A DNA stretch of 64,000 nt, taken from the NCBI RefSeq assembly GCF_047159865.1, contig NZ_AP038804.1, forward strand, positions 930,001 through 994,000, in the 5' to 3' direction. This document shows positions 1 through 7,187 of this stretch, piece after piece. The translations under genes and the position numbers were made by a program. Position 1 is the stretch's first letter. Each line of letters begins with the position of its first letter. The notes under the pieces were generated by a model. That model did not search any database. It was not told where the DNA came from and saw only the letters and a list, made by a program, of their open reading frames with translations. Source of the DNA: JAIOSF01 sp047159865. GTDB taxonomy: Bacteria; Campylobacterota; Campylobacteria; Campylobacterales; Arcobacteraceae.

Positions 1-102
1 AACCATAGTTATCTTTTCACCAACTAGCCAGTTTAATAATGAACTTTTTCCTGCATTTGGTCTTCCCACCGTTGCTACAAATCCACATTTTGTATTTGTC
101 AA
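1..102 (-). CDS. era: GTPase Era, N-terminal fragment (gene runs off the left edge)
   Basis: Only the first 34 codons are in the window. They start at a TTG (100-102) preceded by an AAAAGGAAAAAA ribosome-binding stretch. The P-loop GRPNAGKS follows the N-terminal segment at about residues 14-21 and is followed by SLLNWLVGEKITMV, which is typical of Era. Era is an essential GTPase that binds the 3' end of 16S rRNA and KH-binding sites during 30S assembly. A different small GTPase such as Der cannot be fully excluded from so short a piece, but the spacing and the sequence after the P-loop favour Era. It is divergent from cmoA. Confidence 0.8.
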   Translation of the reverse strand, partial: MTNTKCGFVATVGRPNAGKSSLLNWLVGEKITMV

Positions 103-186
103 ATTTTTTCCTTTTTCTTTTACTGTTTATTAGTTTTCAGTCAAACAATTTATTTTATTTTAAATACTTTGAAATATATATTATTA

Positions 187-192
187 TACAAT
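187..192 (+). promoter_or_regulatory. -10 element (TACAAT) of cmoA, probably giving a leaderless mRNA
   Basis: TACAAT ends 7 bases before the cmoA ATG at 200. No Shine-Dalgarno-like purine run lies between them (ACTTTTA). With the usual 6-8 base distance from -10 to +1, transcription would begin at or next to the start codon. No good -35 is visible, as is usual for epsilonproteobacterial sigma70 promoters. An alternative TATATT just upstream would give a short leader, also without an SD. Confidence 0.5.
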
Positions 193-199
193 ACTTTTA

Positions 200-907
200 A
201 TGAAAGATAAACTATTTGAAAAACCAATAAAAAAACAATTTGAATTTGATGAGGATGTTGCATCTGTATTTGACGATATGCTTAGCCGTTCAGTTCCTCA
301 CTATGATGATATGCTAAATCTCACAACTGCTTTTGCTTTGAAGTATACTCAGGAAAATAGTACTATTTATGATCTAGGTTGCTCAACAGCAACTACACTT
401 ATAAATATAGCAAAAAACTCAAATACTTCTTTAAACTTAATTGGTATTGATACTTCAAATGCAATGCTCAATAGAGCAAAACACAAAGCAAATGCCTATG
501 GTATAGATATAAAGTTTATTGAGGATGATATCTTTAATGTTGATTTTCAATCATCAAATGTCATTATCTCAAATTATACTTTACAGTTTATTCGACCACT
601 TCAAAGAGAAGAGTTAGTAAAAAAAATATATGACTCACTTGAAGTTGGTTCTATTTTTATATTTAGTGAAAAAGTAATTACCGATAATAAAACTTTAAAC
701 AAACAATTTATAGATGAATACTACGACTTTAAAAAAACACAAGGATATAGTGAATTTGAGATATCTCAAAAACGAGAAGCATTGGAAAATGTACTGATTC
801 CATATAGTTATGAAGAAAATAAAAAAATGATTTTGGATGCAGGATTTTCAAACTTTGACTGTATTTTCAAGTGGGTGAATTTTGCTACTTTTGTAGCGAT
901 TAAGTAA
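200..907 (+). CDS. cmoA: Carboxy-S-adenosyl-L-methionine synthase CmoA
   Basis: CmoA converts SAM and prephenate to carboxy-SAM, which CmoB uses to make the wobble base cmo5U34 in tRNA. The 235-residue length fits the family. The Rossmann SAM-binding motif YDLGCSTA is at residues 57-64, the acidic GIDTS strand end at 82-86, and RSVPHYDDML, characteristic of CmoA, at 30-39. The start has no SD and sits 7 bases after a -10 box, so translation is probably leaderless. It stands alone, divergent from era and followed by a hairpin terminator. A generic class I methyltransferase is the only alternative. Confidence 0.93.
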   Translation: MKDKLFEKPIKKQFEFDEDVASVFDDMLSRSVPHYDDMLNLTTAFALKYTQENSTIYDLGCSTATTLINIAKNSNTSLNLIGIDTSNAMLNRAKHKANAYGIDIKFIEDDIFNVDFQSSNVIISNYTLQFIRPLQREELVKKIYDSLEVGSIFIFSEKVITDNKTLNKQFIDEYYDFKKTQGYSEFEISQKREALENVLIPYSYEENKKMILDAGFSNFDCIFKWVNFATFVAIK

Positions 908-912
908 TAAAC

Positions 913-952
913 AATATAAAAACTTAAAAGGACTAAAAGTTTTTATATTTTA
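913..952 (+). terminator. Rho-independent terminator of cmoA
   Basis: AATATAAAAACTT (913-925) is perfectly complementary to AAGTTTTTATATT (937-949), with an 11-base loop and a short T tract. It begins 5 bases after the cmoA stop. Confidence 0.8.
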
Positions 953-1112
953 ATTATCATTGTTAAATTTCGTACTGAAAGTATAAGAAATGAAAATGAA
1001 ATGAAAATGAAATGTAGAAGGCTAACTTAAAGTGCAACGGTTAGATATAGTAAATAGTTTAGAAATAAAAGGTGGGTTTACAGAATTTATTTTACACTCT
1101 CTTCTATAACGA

Positions 1113-1423
1113 TTATTTACTAAGTTCTTCTATGTATTGATTTAGTGTATTTTCGTTGATACTTTCTATTTGTGATTTATCATAAATAGTCAATAAATAT
1201 ACTGTATCATTTATTTTTAAATAATACAACCTGCTCGTTTGCCTTTGTTTTTTATACTATTTGATAATCTTACTTTGTAAAGATTGTTTTTTATACTTGT
1301 AGCTTCTTTATGAATATTATCAAAATCTACAACAAAGTTATTTAAATCTTCTTTTATAAGATTATATTTCTTAGATAACTTTTTTACTTCTTTATCAAAT
1401 CTTGATACAGTTTCAAAGTTCAC
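1113..1423 (-). pseudogene. RelE/ParE-superfamily toxin, frameshifted
   Basis: The open frame gives only 68 residues (1217-1423) and ends right after KGKRAG, where RelE-type toxins normally continue into their central beta-strands. In a shifted frame the coding continues without interruption as RLYYLKINDTVYLLTIYDKS and on to a C-terminal EELSK before TAA at 1113-1115. These are the expected strands and the tail of the fold. The 311-base total (3n+2) fits loss of one base, most simply one T in the GGTT run after the GCAGG. The ATG overlaps the antitoxin stop by 11 bases, the usual TA arrangement. The toxin is probably inactive, unless the shift is a sequencing error or is bypassed by slippage. 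Confidence 0.75.
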
Positions 1424-1619
1424 TAAACAAATCTTTTATAGGTCTTGATTTTCCTTGTTTTATCTCTTCAAGTCCGATAACGATATCATTCGCTATTTTA
1501 TGCTCTTTATGATAAATTGTTTTTTTTAGTACTTTGTTTACTTCTTCTTGAATATTTATACCACTTTTTAACATATCGTTATAAATACTATCTTCAACTT
1601 CTAATTTAACAATTTGCAT
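1413..1619 (-). CDS. Antitoxin of a RelE/ParE-type pair
   Basis: This 68-residue protein precedes and overlaps the toxin gene by 11 bases, the standard antitoxin-toxin order. It begins with a short beta-strand (MQIVKLEVEDSIY), followed by helical segments and a charged C-terminal tail (GKSRPIKDLFSEL). That suits an N-terminal dimerising or DNA-binding part and a toxin-wrapping tail. I do not recognise a named family with certainty. The call rests mainly on length and context. The gene is intact although its toxin is broken. It would normally repress its own operon. Confidence 0.65.
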   Translation of the reverse strand: MQIVKLEVEDSIYNDMLKSGINIQEEVNKVLKKTIYHKEHKIANDIVIGLEEIKQGKSRPIKDLFSEL

Positions 1620-1707
1620 AAATACCCCTTTTTATTTTTGATATTGTATCATATTAGATTATTAAAGTAAATATTTGTATATTTTTAGGTTAAATAATAG
1701 TTTTCTT

Positions 1708-1768
1708 TTTGTAAATGCTTTTATTGGATTGTATTAGATAAGGAGTAAGTACTCCTCCCAAATACCTA
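1708..1768. repeat. Direct repeat copy A, duplicate of the ffs 3' end (candidate att site)
   Basis: The core at 1728-1768 matches 3950-3990 at 39 of 41 positions by eye. The mismatches are g/a in ATAAgGAG and a/g in CCCAaATAC. A further 15 bases, TTTGTAAATGCTTTT (1708-1722), are shared with 3919-3933, separated from the core by 5 bases here and by 16 bases in the other copy. This copy has no intact RNA gene beside it and contains a perfect GGAGT/ACTCC hairpin. It bounds, with copy B, a 2.15 kb segment. The 1620-1857 gap holds nothing else recognisable. Confidence 0.8.
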
Positions 1769-1857
1769 TCTTTTAGCTTTAAAGTCTTTATATAAAGTAT
1801 TTATAATTAACAACATAAACTAAAGGTAACATATAGGGTAACAAAAAGACAAAGTGT

Positions 1858-2250
1858 CTATACTTTTTTTAGATATTTTCGTATATCCTCTTGAACTCTA
1901 AAAGCTATATCAATGCAATTTAAACATATCTCTTTATCAGGTTCAAAATCAGGTAATACAGAACCAAAAGGATATTTTGAAGATAAGTATATAGTGTCTA
2001 TCAAATCAATCTCATCATCTGTTATATTTAGATATACATCATTTTGTTTTAGTATCTCATTTAAAGATAATATATTATGTGTTTTTTGAAGTTTTAAACC
2101 ATTTTCTACAAAATAAGCTTTTATGTTTTTTTCGATAGATTGTTGTGCATTTTGTAAAGATGGGTTATAAAGGTGGCTCTCACATAGTATCTTAGATGAT
2201 TGTAAATTTTCATCAGCATACTTAATCCATTGATTAGTTTCATCTTTCAT
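1858..2250 (-). CDS. HEPN-domain protein of a HEPN/MNT pair
   Basis: This 130-residue, mostly helical protein matches the HEPN fold found beside minimal nucleotidyltransferases. It begins with a WIKYADENL helix and a QNAQQSIEKNIKAYF helix, has a THNILSLNEIL segment and ends in a Lys-rich helix. The start overlaps the stop of the upstream MNT gene by 11 bases, so the pair is translationally coupled. In HEPN/MNT modules the HEPN partner is usually the toxin and MNT the antitoxin, acting by nucleotidylation. The R-x4-6-H ribonuclease motif of active HEPN toxins is absent: the only Arg residues lie near the C-terminus with no following His. It sits between the two direct repeats. Confidence 0.75.
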   Translation of the reverse strand: MKDETNQWIKYADENLQSSKILCESHLYNPSLQNAQQSIEKNIKAYFVENGLKLQKTHNILSLNEILKQNDVYLNITDDEIDLIDTIYLSSKYPFGSVLPDFEPDKEICLNCIDIAFRVQEDIRKYLKKV

Positions 2251-2545
2251 AAACTACTTGACCTTTATTGATTTCTTCTAAAAACACACCTTTAGAATTT
2301 GTTTTGATAGGCACTATATCAAGTGGTATCATTTTTGATAATTCTCTTAATACTTTTCTGTACTTTAAAGATAGAGTCAAAAAGTTATCATTTGAGTTTT
2401 GTATTATTGCTATATCTATATCATTCGGATTGTTTGAATTAACAAAAGAACCAAATAAGACAACCTTATTTACTTCTTGAAATTGTGATAATTTATCTTT
2501 TATGATATTGATAAAATTTAGTTTTTTATTATCTGTTAAACTCAC
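2240..2545 (-). CDS. Minimal nucleotidyltransferase (MNT-type antitoxin)
   Basis: This 101-residue Pol-beta-superfamily nucleotidyltransferase carries VVLFGSFVNSNNPNDIDIAI at about residues 28-47. This is the GS-x(n)-DxD motif, with the two metal-binding aspartates in DID. A third acidic position may be in LDIVPI near residue 75. Such proteins pair with HEPN toxins and can modify them with nucleotides. It is the first gene of the pair and has an SD-like AAGGGGAAG upstream of its ATG. The family assignment is firm. The toxin-antitoxin role is inferred from the coupled HEPN gene. Confidence 0.8.
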   Translation of the reverse strand: MSLTDNKKLNFINIIKDKLSQFQEVNKVVLFGSFVNSNNPNDIDIAIIQNSNDNFLTLSLKYRKVLRELSKMIPLDIVPIKTNSKGVFLEEINKGQVVYER

Positions 2546-2668
2546 AACTTCCCCTTTTTTTATAATATACTATTATTATATTATATTCTTAATTAAGATT
2601 CATAATTACCAGCAAAGAAGAATATACATATCTTATAAATTATATTTCTCACAATTTATAACATTCTT

Positions 2669-3799
2669 TTACATTTTTCCTAGCTCGTGAACTCTATCTA
2701 GTGGTTCCATTCTTCTAGTCATACCTATTTTAAATACATTTTTTCCAAAACTTCCAATATTTGAAATTATATAAACATTTCCTTGTTTTGTATCTTGCGC
2801 TCGACTTCTTGCTCTTTCATATCGTTAATGTACTTCTTCTAATTCAGATTTTAGCTTATTGAGTTTCTCTTCAAATATTTCTCTTTCAGCATCTGATTTT
2901 TCTAACATTTGTGATTCTAGTTCTGAAATAGCTTCATTTTTAATTCGCTCTTCATTTTGGGCTTCTTTTTCAACTTTTTCAGCTTCTTCTCTTGCTTTTC
3001 TATCTTCTCGCTCTTCCTCTCTTATCTCCCTTTGTTCTTCTTGTGCAATTTGTTTTGCTTTCTTATAGTTGGTTTCTATAATTAATCTCTTTTCTAACAA
3101 CTCCTTAAACTCTTCATTTATTACTGCTCTACTATCAATACATCTAATTAATGATTCAGTAGCAATAATTGTTTCAAAGAGTTTTTCTAAAGCATTATAT
3201 CCATTATTAGCATTGACTTTTGAACACAACATTTCTACTGTTGTAAGAAGTAAAGCCCCTGCAATATCTGCTTTTGCAGATATACCGATAAATTTTCCAA
3301 TATTTACATCTGCATTACTACCTTTTACACCATCAATAGCATTAATTGCTAATTTTTTTAATCTTGCTTTTACTTCTTTTCTATCCTCTTGATAACTCTT
3401 ACTTGATAATAAGTCATCATCTGTAATAAGTTCAATATCAGAGGCTAACATCGAACATTTATCAGTAATATTTTCGATATTTTGTCGTGATAGTTTTAAG
3501 CGTGTAGTGATCTCCATATCAGCTGTTTTAAGTCTTCCGATTCTATTTTCTACTAACATAAGTTCATTTTTAGCATTTTTGAGAATATTTTCTTTTTCAT
3601 TTTTAGCTTCTTCAATTATAGTATCTTTTTTTTCTTCTATTTCATTGAGTAATTTTTCTTTATCTTGATACTTAGATATCTCTTTTGATAAACTTTCAAA
3701 ATCTTTTTCTATTTCCCTTTTTTCTTTGTATGTTTTAAAAAGTAAGTATCCTAGTACAAATGGAGATATTACAATTACAAAGGGTATTAGATTTTCCAA
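2669..3799 (-). pseudogene. DUF4041 / T5orf172 (GIY-YIG-like) protein, nonsense-interrupted and truncated
   Basis: The first 324 codons have an N-terminal membrane segment (residues 4-20), a long coiled coil (about 22-115), a central globular part (about 125-240) and a second Lys/Glu-rich coiled coil. This is the layout of DUF4041 proteins. After the TAA at 2825-2827 the same frame continues as RYERARSRAQ, then GNVYIISNIGSFG, VFKIGMTRRMEP and DRVHELG before a TAA at 2669-2671. These are the N-terminal motifs of the T5orf172 GIY-YIG-like domain. The domain is interrupted by one in-frame stop and loses its C-terminal half. Relatives are common in phages and mobile elements. It lies between the direct repeats. 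Confidence 0.75.
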
Positions 3800-3918
3800 T
3801 TTTTATCCTTTTAGCAGTTTATGGAGAAGTTCTTTTGACTTCATATTCTAACTATTCATTAAATATTAACATATTGTTCTATCATTTTTTATTTTATTAA
3901 TTATAATCGTAAGAGTTC

Positions 3919-3990
3919 TTTGTAAATGCTTTTGTTATGGGGTTTATTGATTGTATTAGATAAAGAGTAAGTACTCCTCCCAGATACCTA
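3919..3990. repeat. Direct repeat copy B, overlapping the 3' end of ffs
   Basis: This copy partners the repeat at 1708-1768. The 41-base core (3950-3990) includes the 3' strand of the SRP RNA closing helix and the sequence just past it. The outer TTTGTAAATGCTTTT is at 3919-3933. Duplication of the 3' end of a structural RNA gene at both ends of a segment is what site-specific integration at such a gene leaves. No integrase gene remains between the repeats. Confidence 0.8.
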
Positions 3991-4076
3991 AACACACCAA
4001 CAAAAAAAGGTTCCTTGCTGTATTCCTACCCTGGGGAGTTGCCCTTTAATGTGATTGTAAAGGTCTAAGAGAAGCA
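3970..4076 (-). ncRNA. ffs: Small signal recognition particle RNA (4.5S-type)
   Basis: On the minus strand the apical SRP signature is visible: CAGG, then GTA, the tetraloop GGAA, TAC, then AGCA (about 4015-4032). The symmetric loop CAGG/AGCA and the 3-bp stem capped by GGAA are as in E. coli 4.5S RNA. The arms pair: AAAGG with CCTTT, CACA with TGTG, and a closing helix of CTTCTCTTAGACCT (4061-4074) with AGGTATCTGGGAGGAG (3974-3989). The length of about 105 nt suits a small bacterial SRP RNA. It binds Ffh for cotranslational targeting to the membrane. The ends are estimated from the closing helix. The gene lies just past the nuoN terminator, on the same strand. Confidence 0.85.
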
Positions 4077-4120
4077 GTCAGAATATTGTGTAATATTCTC
4101 AATGCTTATCTTGTACTTAG

Positions 4121-4157
4121 AATGAGATTTTAATAGAATTACTATTAAAATCTCATT
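4121..4157 (-). terminator. Terminator of the nuo operon
   Basis: A perfect 16-bp stem, AATGAGATTTTAATAG (4121-4136) with CTATTAAAATCTCATT (4142-4157), and a 5-base loop begins 6 bases after the nuoN stop. It is AT-rich and lacks a strong T run on the minus strand. Confidence 0.75.
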
Positions 4158-4163
4158 AAACGA

Positions 4164-5648
4164 TTAGTATCCACTTATCTCTACATAGATACTAATAACT
4201 TCTAACAATGGATCAATATAAAAAATAGCTCCAAGTGATAAAAGAGCAGCTATGAGAATAACCCCTCTTAGTGCATTATTTTCATTATTCATACTTAGTT
4301 TTTCAGTATTTACAATAGGTTCTTTTAAAAACATATATACTATAAGTTTCAAGTAATAATACACAGCAATAGCAGAATTAAGTATCATAATAAGTGCTAA
4401 GATAATATAATCACTATTTATAGCTGTACTTATCAAAAACATTTTACCCCAAAATACACTAAATGGAGGAATCCCTGCAAGACTTAACATAAATAGTCCC
4501 ATCATAGAAGCCACTACAGGAGATGTTTTGATGAGCCCTGCATATTTTTCAAAAGCATGGTCTGAAGTAAAAGTATTATTTTCTTTCGTTCTAGCCATCC
4601 ACAATATAGCAAAGGCCCCTAAATTTGCAAACGAAAATAAAATCCAATATAAAAATAACGCCCCAGTAGCTTGAGTAGTTCCCATAAGTATAGTAGCCAT
4701 TACAAAACCAGCATGTGAAATCGATGAGTACGCTAGTGTTCTTTTTACATCTGTTTGTACTAACGCTGCCATATTAGCAATAGTCATTGTTGATACAACA
4801 ATAGTATATAAAATAAGCTCTACCCATTGGTTATCTACACTTACAAATATTTCAAAAAACCTCAAAGCAACTACAAAAGCTGCTATTTTAGGTACCACCG
4901 ACATATATCCAGCCATTGCTGCACTTGAGCCTTCATATACATCAGGAGCCCAAGTATGAAAAGGAACAATTGAAAGTTTAAAACCAATTCCACCTAAAAT
5001 AAATACAACACCTAATAAGATAAAAGGATAATTAGCAAACTCAGATGCTACAAACGATGCAGAGATTTGCCCTAACTCTACACTTCCTGTAAGTGCATAA
5101 AATATCATAGAACCAAAAGCAAAAAAAGCAGTTGATAATGCTCCCATTGTAAAATACTTTATGGCTGCTTCTGTTGACTTGTCACGGTTATGCATCGCAA
5201 TTAAAATATACAATGCCATCGATGATGTCTCAAGTCCAACAAAAATCAAAATAAGACTATCACTTGAAACCATAAACTGAAAACCTGCAATCATAAATAA
5301 AAACAAAGCAAAATATTCAGCATATTTATATTCATGAAATTTCTGTTTTGAAAATGCAAGTACAATAAATAAAATAGAAGCAACAAGTATGATAACTTGT
5401 GTAAGTATAGCAATACCATCGATAAGCATAAGATCAAAAAAACCTCTAGTTGTTCCTGTATATCCTACAACAGCAAGCAAATCAACAAGTAAAACAAAAA
5501 TAGTAAGTATGATATAAAGTGATTTATGTAAATTTTTCGTAGCCAAATCTATACATAAAATAACCAAAGCTCCTACAACAGCAATCATCATAGGGAAAAG
5601 TGATGGTAGGTTTAAATCTTCTATATTTATGGAAATTTGTTCAACCAT
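4164..5648 (-). CDS. nuoN: NADH-quinone oxidoreductase subunit N
   Basis: This antiporter-like, proton-pumping membrane subunit is at the far side of the complex I hydrophobic arm. It has 494 residues with about 14 hydrophobic segments. GFKLSIVPFHTWAPDVYEGS and VKRTLAYSSISHAGF are signature segments of the family, with the conserved TM lysines in them. SLAGIPPFSVFWGK is the C-terminal family motif. It is the last gene of the operon. Its ATG shares one base with the nuoM stop, and a 16-bp hairpin follows. In this group the complex is thought to be fed by a donor other than NADH. Confidence 0.97.
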   Translation of the reverse strand: MVEQISINIEDLNLPSLFPMMIAVVGALVILCIDLATKNLHKSLYIILTIFVLLVDLLAVVGYTGTTRGFFDLMLIDGIAILTQVIILVASILFIVLAFSKQKFHEYKYAEYFALFLFMIAGFQFMVSSDSLILIFVGLETSSMALYILIAMHNRDKSTEAAIKYFTMGALSTAFFAFGSMIFYALTGSVELGQISASFVASEFANYPFILLGVVFILGGIGFKLSIVPFHTWAPDVYEGSSAAMAGYMSVVPKIAAFVVALRFFEIFVSVDNQWVELILYTIVVSTMTIANMAALVQTDVKRTLAYSSISHAGFVMATILMGTTQATGALFLYWILFSFANLGAFAILWMARTKENNTFTSDHAFEKYAGLIKTSPVVASMMGLFMLSLAGIPPFSVFWGKMFLISTAINSDYIILALIMILNSAIAVYYYLKLIVYMFLKEPIVNTEKLSMNNENNALRGVILIAALLSLGAIFYIDPLLEVISIYVEISGY

Positions 5649-7174
5649 TATCTTTTCTCCCCTATTGTATTTACAGATGCTATTGCATCCTTAGTAGTTG
5701 GTTCAACTGATTTTACATACATAGTTTGAACAAGTCTTTTCACAGAGTTATCAATCGGTTCCAATAGAGGTTTAGGATGAACACCTAAATACACTATTAC
5801 AAAGACAAGAGGAACTAAAGCACTTAGTTCTCGTTTATTTAAATCTTGCAGTTTCTCATTAAGAGGGTTTGTAATTACTCCAAAAAATGTTTTTTTATAC
5901 AACACAAGCATATAAACAGCGCCAAATATAATAGTTGTTCCTGCAAGACCCGTTAACAATGGAGAAACTGCAAAAAATCCAAGTAAAGATAAAAACTCTC
6001 CAACAAAACCAATTGTAAGTGGTAAGCCAACTGAAGCCATAAGCACAACTCCAAATATAGTTGCATAAATAGGCATAACTGATGCTAGTCCACCAAACTG
6101 GCTCATCATTTTTGTACCTCTTCTATCATAAATGACACCAACCAATATAAATAAAGCCCCAGATACAATACCATGAGAAATCATCAAAAACAATGATCCC
6201 CCAATACCCTCAACATTTAATGCAAAAATTCCCAACATAATAACACCCATATGAGAAACAGAACTATAAGCTATGACTTGTTTTATATCCTCTTGTGCAT
6301 ACGCTATCATCGCTGTATATATAATTGCAATCACTGCCAAAATACCTATAGGAAACATAAAAGCAACACTTGCATCAGGAAAAAGAGGAAGAGAATATCG
6401 AATAAAACCGTAAGTTCCCATTTTTAATAAAATAGCTGCTAGTATTACAGAACCTATTGTTGGTGCTTGTCCATGTGCGTATGGAAGCCAAGTATGAAAA
6501 GGTACCATAGGAACTTTTACAGCAAAGCCTAAGAAAAATGCAACAAATAGCCACATTTGCATATCTATTGGCATCACCAAAACATTCCAATCAAGTAGAT
6601 TAAAACTCCACACTCCTGTTTCTGTATAAAATATATATCCTAAATATAACATCCCAACAAGCATAACTAACGACCCTGTAAATGTATAAATAAAAAACTT
6701 AACAGCAGCATAGATTCTATATTTTCCACCCCATGCACCAACAATATAAAGCATAGGCACTAAAGAAAGCTCCCAAAAAATATAAAATAAAATAACATCT
6801 AATGCTACAAATACCCCAATCATTGTCATCTCTAAAAATAATACAGTAAGTATTAAATTTTTCAACTCTTTTCTTTCACTCAATCCTATAATAGAAATCA
6901 TTGTCATAAAAGTAGTCATCATTACTAAAAACAATGAGATACCATCTATTCCTAAATTATAAGAGATACCATATTGTGAGATAAGTGGTATGAACTCTTT
7001 AAATTGCATAGTAAAGTCAGAGTTATCAAACCCTAACCATAAATAACAAGAAAGTAAAAACTCTATAGTTACGACTGTTATTCCATACGCTCTAATTGCA
7101 TTTTTGTTTACTAAAAAACCTAATATTGCAGCAAAAGCTGGAAAAAAAATCAAAATTGATAAAATATGTTCCAT
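5648..7174 (-). CDS. nuoM: NADH-quinone oxidoreductase subunit M
   Basis: This 508-residue Mrp-antiporter-like membrane subunit of complex I is one of the three large proton-channel subunits. FWELSLVPMLYIVGAWG carries the conserved TM5 glutamate. FAVKVPMVPFHTWLPYAHGQ and IKQVIAYSSVSHMG carry the channel lysines. ASVGLPLTIGFVGEFL is the usual C-terminal motif. It starts 13 bases after the nuoL stop and ends overlapping nuoN by one base. Confidence 0.97.
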   Translation of the reverse strand: MEHILSILIFFPAFAAILGFLVNKNAIRAYGITVVTIEFLLSCYLWLGFDNSDFTMQFKEFIPLISQYGISYNLGIDGISLFLVMMTTFMTMISIIGLSERKELKNLILTVLFLEMTMIGVFVALDVILFYIFWELSLVPMLYIVGAWGGKYRIYAAVKFFIYTFTGSLVMLVGMLYLGYIFYTETGVWSFNLLDWNVLVMPIDMQMWLFVAFFLGFAVKVPMVPFHTWLPYAHGQAPTIGSVILAAILLKMGTYGFIRYSLPLFPDASVAFMFPIGILAVIAIIYTAMIAYAQEDIKQVIAYSSVSHMGVIMLGIFALNVEGIGGSLFLMISHGIVSGALFILVGVIYDRRGTKMMSQFGGLASVMPIYATIFGVVLMASVGLPLTIGFVGEFLSLLGFFAVSPLLTGLAGTTIIFGAVYMLVLYKKTFFGVITNPLNEKLQDLNKRELSALVPLVFVIVYLGVHPKPLLEPIDNSVKRLVQTMYVKSVEPTTKDAIASVNTIGEKR

Positions 7175-7187
7175 CTGTTTCCTTTCC

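Noticed and set aside
4080..4100. Inverted repeat GAATATT/AATATTC as an operator
   Set aside because: A 7-bp AT-only palindrome is expected by chance at this base composition; it may simply be part of the ffs promoter region.
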